From assembly GCA_000433175.1 (NCBI GenBank), contig HF986751.1:1-25062 (forward strand): a DNA stretch of 25,062 bases. Reading direction: 5' to 3'. A program made the position numbers and the translations under genes. The number at the start of each line of letters is the position of its first letter. The first letter of the stretch is position 1. The notes below the pieces were generated by a model, which saw nothing but the letters and a program-made list of their open reading frames with translations, was not told the origin of the DNA and did no database searches. The DNA comes from Prevotella sp. CAG:1058 (GTDB lineage Bacteria; Bacteroidota; Bacteroidia; Bacteroidales; Bacteroidaceae). Shown here piece by piece: positions 24,321 through 25,062 of the stretch.

Positions 24321-24366
24321 CAACGAGGCTGCCCCGGGATTCGTTCGTCCTGGGACAGCCTCGTCG
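24321..24366 (-). terminator. Terminator of the acyl-CoA dehydrogenase gene
   Basis: ACGAGGCTG (24323-24331) and CAGCCTCGT (24356-24364) pair, with further CCCGGG-like pairing inside and a T-containing tail on the minus strand. It lies about 95 bases after the stop at 24460. The 24160-24459 gap otherwise shows only a 12-base unit (CTATGTTTACGG) repeated twice in tandem at 24228-24251. Confidence 0.75.
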
Positions 24367-24459
24367 TTTATTTGCCGGCTGACCGGGGAAACAGGCGGGT
24401 TTGTTAACCTCTGTTCCAGTCCTCCGTGCCAATCCATGGCAATGCCAATGCTCGGGTGT

Positions 24460-25062
24460 TTATTCAGCCTCGGCTTCAGCTGCGCGGAAGTTTACAAGGT
24501 CCTCGGCTATGAAGCTCTTGATGTAGGTGTAATGTCCTACAACCTCTTCCTCGGCGTAGCGTACATATACGTTTGCGCTCTTGGCGAAGAGTTCGGGTGC
24601 ACGTGTCGCGTCGTCGAGGATGAGCAGCGACATGAGTATGTCGCCGGTCATGTCGTACAGGCGGCGTGCGAGGAAGTCCTGTGCCTCCTGGCTGCCAATC
24701 TCTTTCACGTAGTTGACTGCCTGCTCGTACAGCTCCGTCATCTTGACGACACGCTCGCGCAGGGGCTTGAGCTCCTCTGAAACCTCGTTCTCAAGCATTT
24801 CCTTGATTATGCCGAGATATGTGCCGTTAGTGATGTAACGTATTGCGGCCACCACCTGCAGCTGCGTCGTTCCTTCGTAAATTGAGAATATGCGTGCGTC
24901 ACGGTACAGGCGCTGGCTCTTGTACTCCATGATGAAGCCCGAACCTCCGTGCACCTGTATGGCGTCGTATGCGTTCTGGTTTACGTATTCGGAGTTCATT
25001 CCCTTTGCTATCGGGGTGAAGGCGTCGGCAAGGCGTGAATACTTCTTCAGCTCCTGGCGCTC
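24460..25062 (-). CDS. Acyl-CoA dehydrogenase, C-terminal part, continues past the window edge
   Basis: 200 residues are visible, in frame to the last base, beginning with ERQELKKYSRLADAFTPIAKGMNSEYV. The FAD-binding C-terminal helical domain is recognisable from YDAIQVHGGSGFIMEY, RLYRDARIFSIYEGTTQLQ. About 135 residues follow the IYEGT motif, whereas short-chain enzymes of about 380 residues end soon after it; this points to the longer (about 560-600 residue) subfamily with an extra C-terminal helical domain. The catalytic glutamate region is outside the window, so the substrate chain length cannot be judged. In Bacteroidetes such genes often sit with etfA and etfB, which would lie beyond the edge. 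The start is not in the window. Confidence 0.9.
   Translation of the reverse strand, partial: ERQELKKYSRLADAFTPIAKGMNSEYVNQNAYDAIQVHGGSGFIMEYKSQRLYRDARIFSIYEGTTQLQVVAAIRYITNGTYLGIIKEMLENEVSEELKPLRERVVKMTELYEQAVNYVKEIGSQEAQDFLARRLYDMTGDILMSLLILDDATRAPELFAKSANVYVRYAEEEVVGHYTYIKSFIAEDLVNFRAAEAEAE

Overview
The window reads as a Bacteroidales chromosome, most likely Prevotellaceae or a close relative (moderate confidence). Several genes are preceded by the Bacteroidetes-type promoter (TTTG-like -33 box, 19-21 bp, TAnnTTTG -7 box), classic AGGAGG ribosome sites are mostly absent, and the gene set is typical of the group (GLPGLI protein, CarboxypepD_reg/TonB-type outer membrane protein, DUF4369-TlpA, PlpD-like patatin, Ddh). 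No phage, transposase, CRISPR array or toxin-antitoxin pair was recognised.

Layout. 1-2342 (+): an envelope cluster made of a small secreted protein, a GLPGLI protein and an outer-membrane receptor gene that is cut off before its beta-barrel. Base composition jumps from AT-rich to GC-rich inside the GLPGLI gene. 2358-6503 (+): housekeeping run glmS, fmt, mnmA. 6615-6794: tRNA-Ser(GCU) and tRNA-Glu(CUC) behind a clear promoter, closed by a terminator. 6872-7333: a SpoU/TrmH methyltransferase gene that loses its C-terminal SAM knot. 7597-11057 (+): gdhA, a PAP2 membrane phosphatase and an acyltransferase-3 protein. 11329-14633 (+): polyphosphate kinase and Ppx/GppA phosphatase, separated by a cluster of competing palindromes. 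14856-15287: Hsp20, boxed by two strong hairpins. 15471-16550 (-): TlpA-type thioredoxin, divergent from the queuosine pair yhhQ-queF (16711-17870, +). 17927-20464 (+): a patatin-BamA-like outer membrane protein. 20612-21511 (+): meso-diaminopimelate dehydrogenase. 21587-22227: a long stretch with no gene seen. 22293-24076 (-): a SulP transporter split by a 101-bp imperfect tandem duplication. 24460-25062 (-): the C-terminal part of an acyl-CoA dehydrogenase running off the edge.

Functional links. GlmS and Ddh feed peptidoglycan precursors (glucosamine-6-phosphate and meso-DAP). Fmt, MnmA, the two tRNAs and yhhQ-queF concern tRNA supply and modification. Ppk1 and Ppx make and break polyphosphate. 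GdhA assimilates ammonia.

No convincing new multi-gene system is visible. The points worth a second look are three damaged genes in 24 kb (receptor, SpoU, SulP), the SulP duplication that looks like two strain haplotypes joined end to end, the compositional mosaic at 870-890, and several unusually perfect hairpins: one inside the GLPGLI signal-peptide coding region, one cluster after ppk, and a 24-bp stem after ppx.
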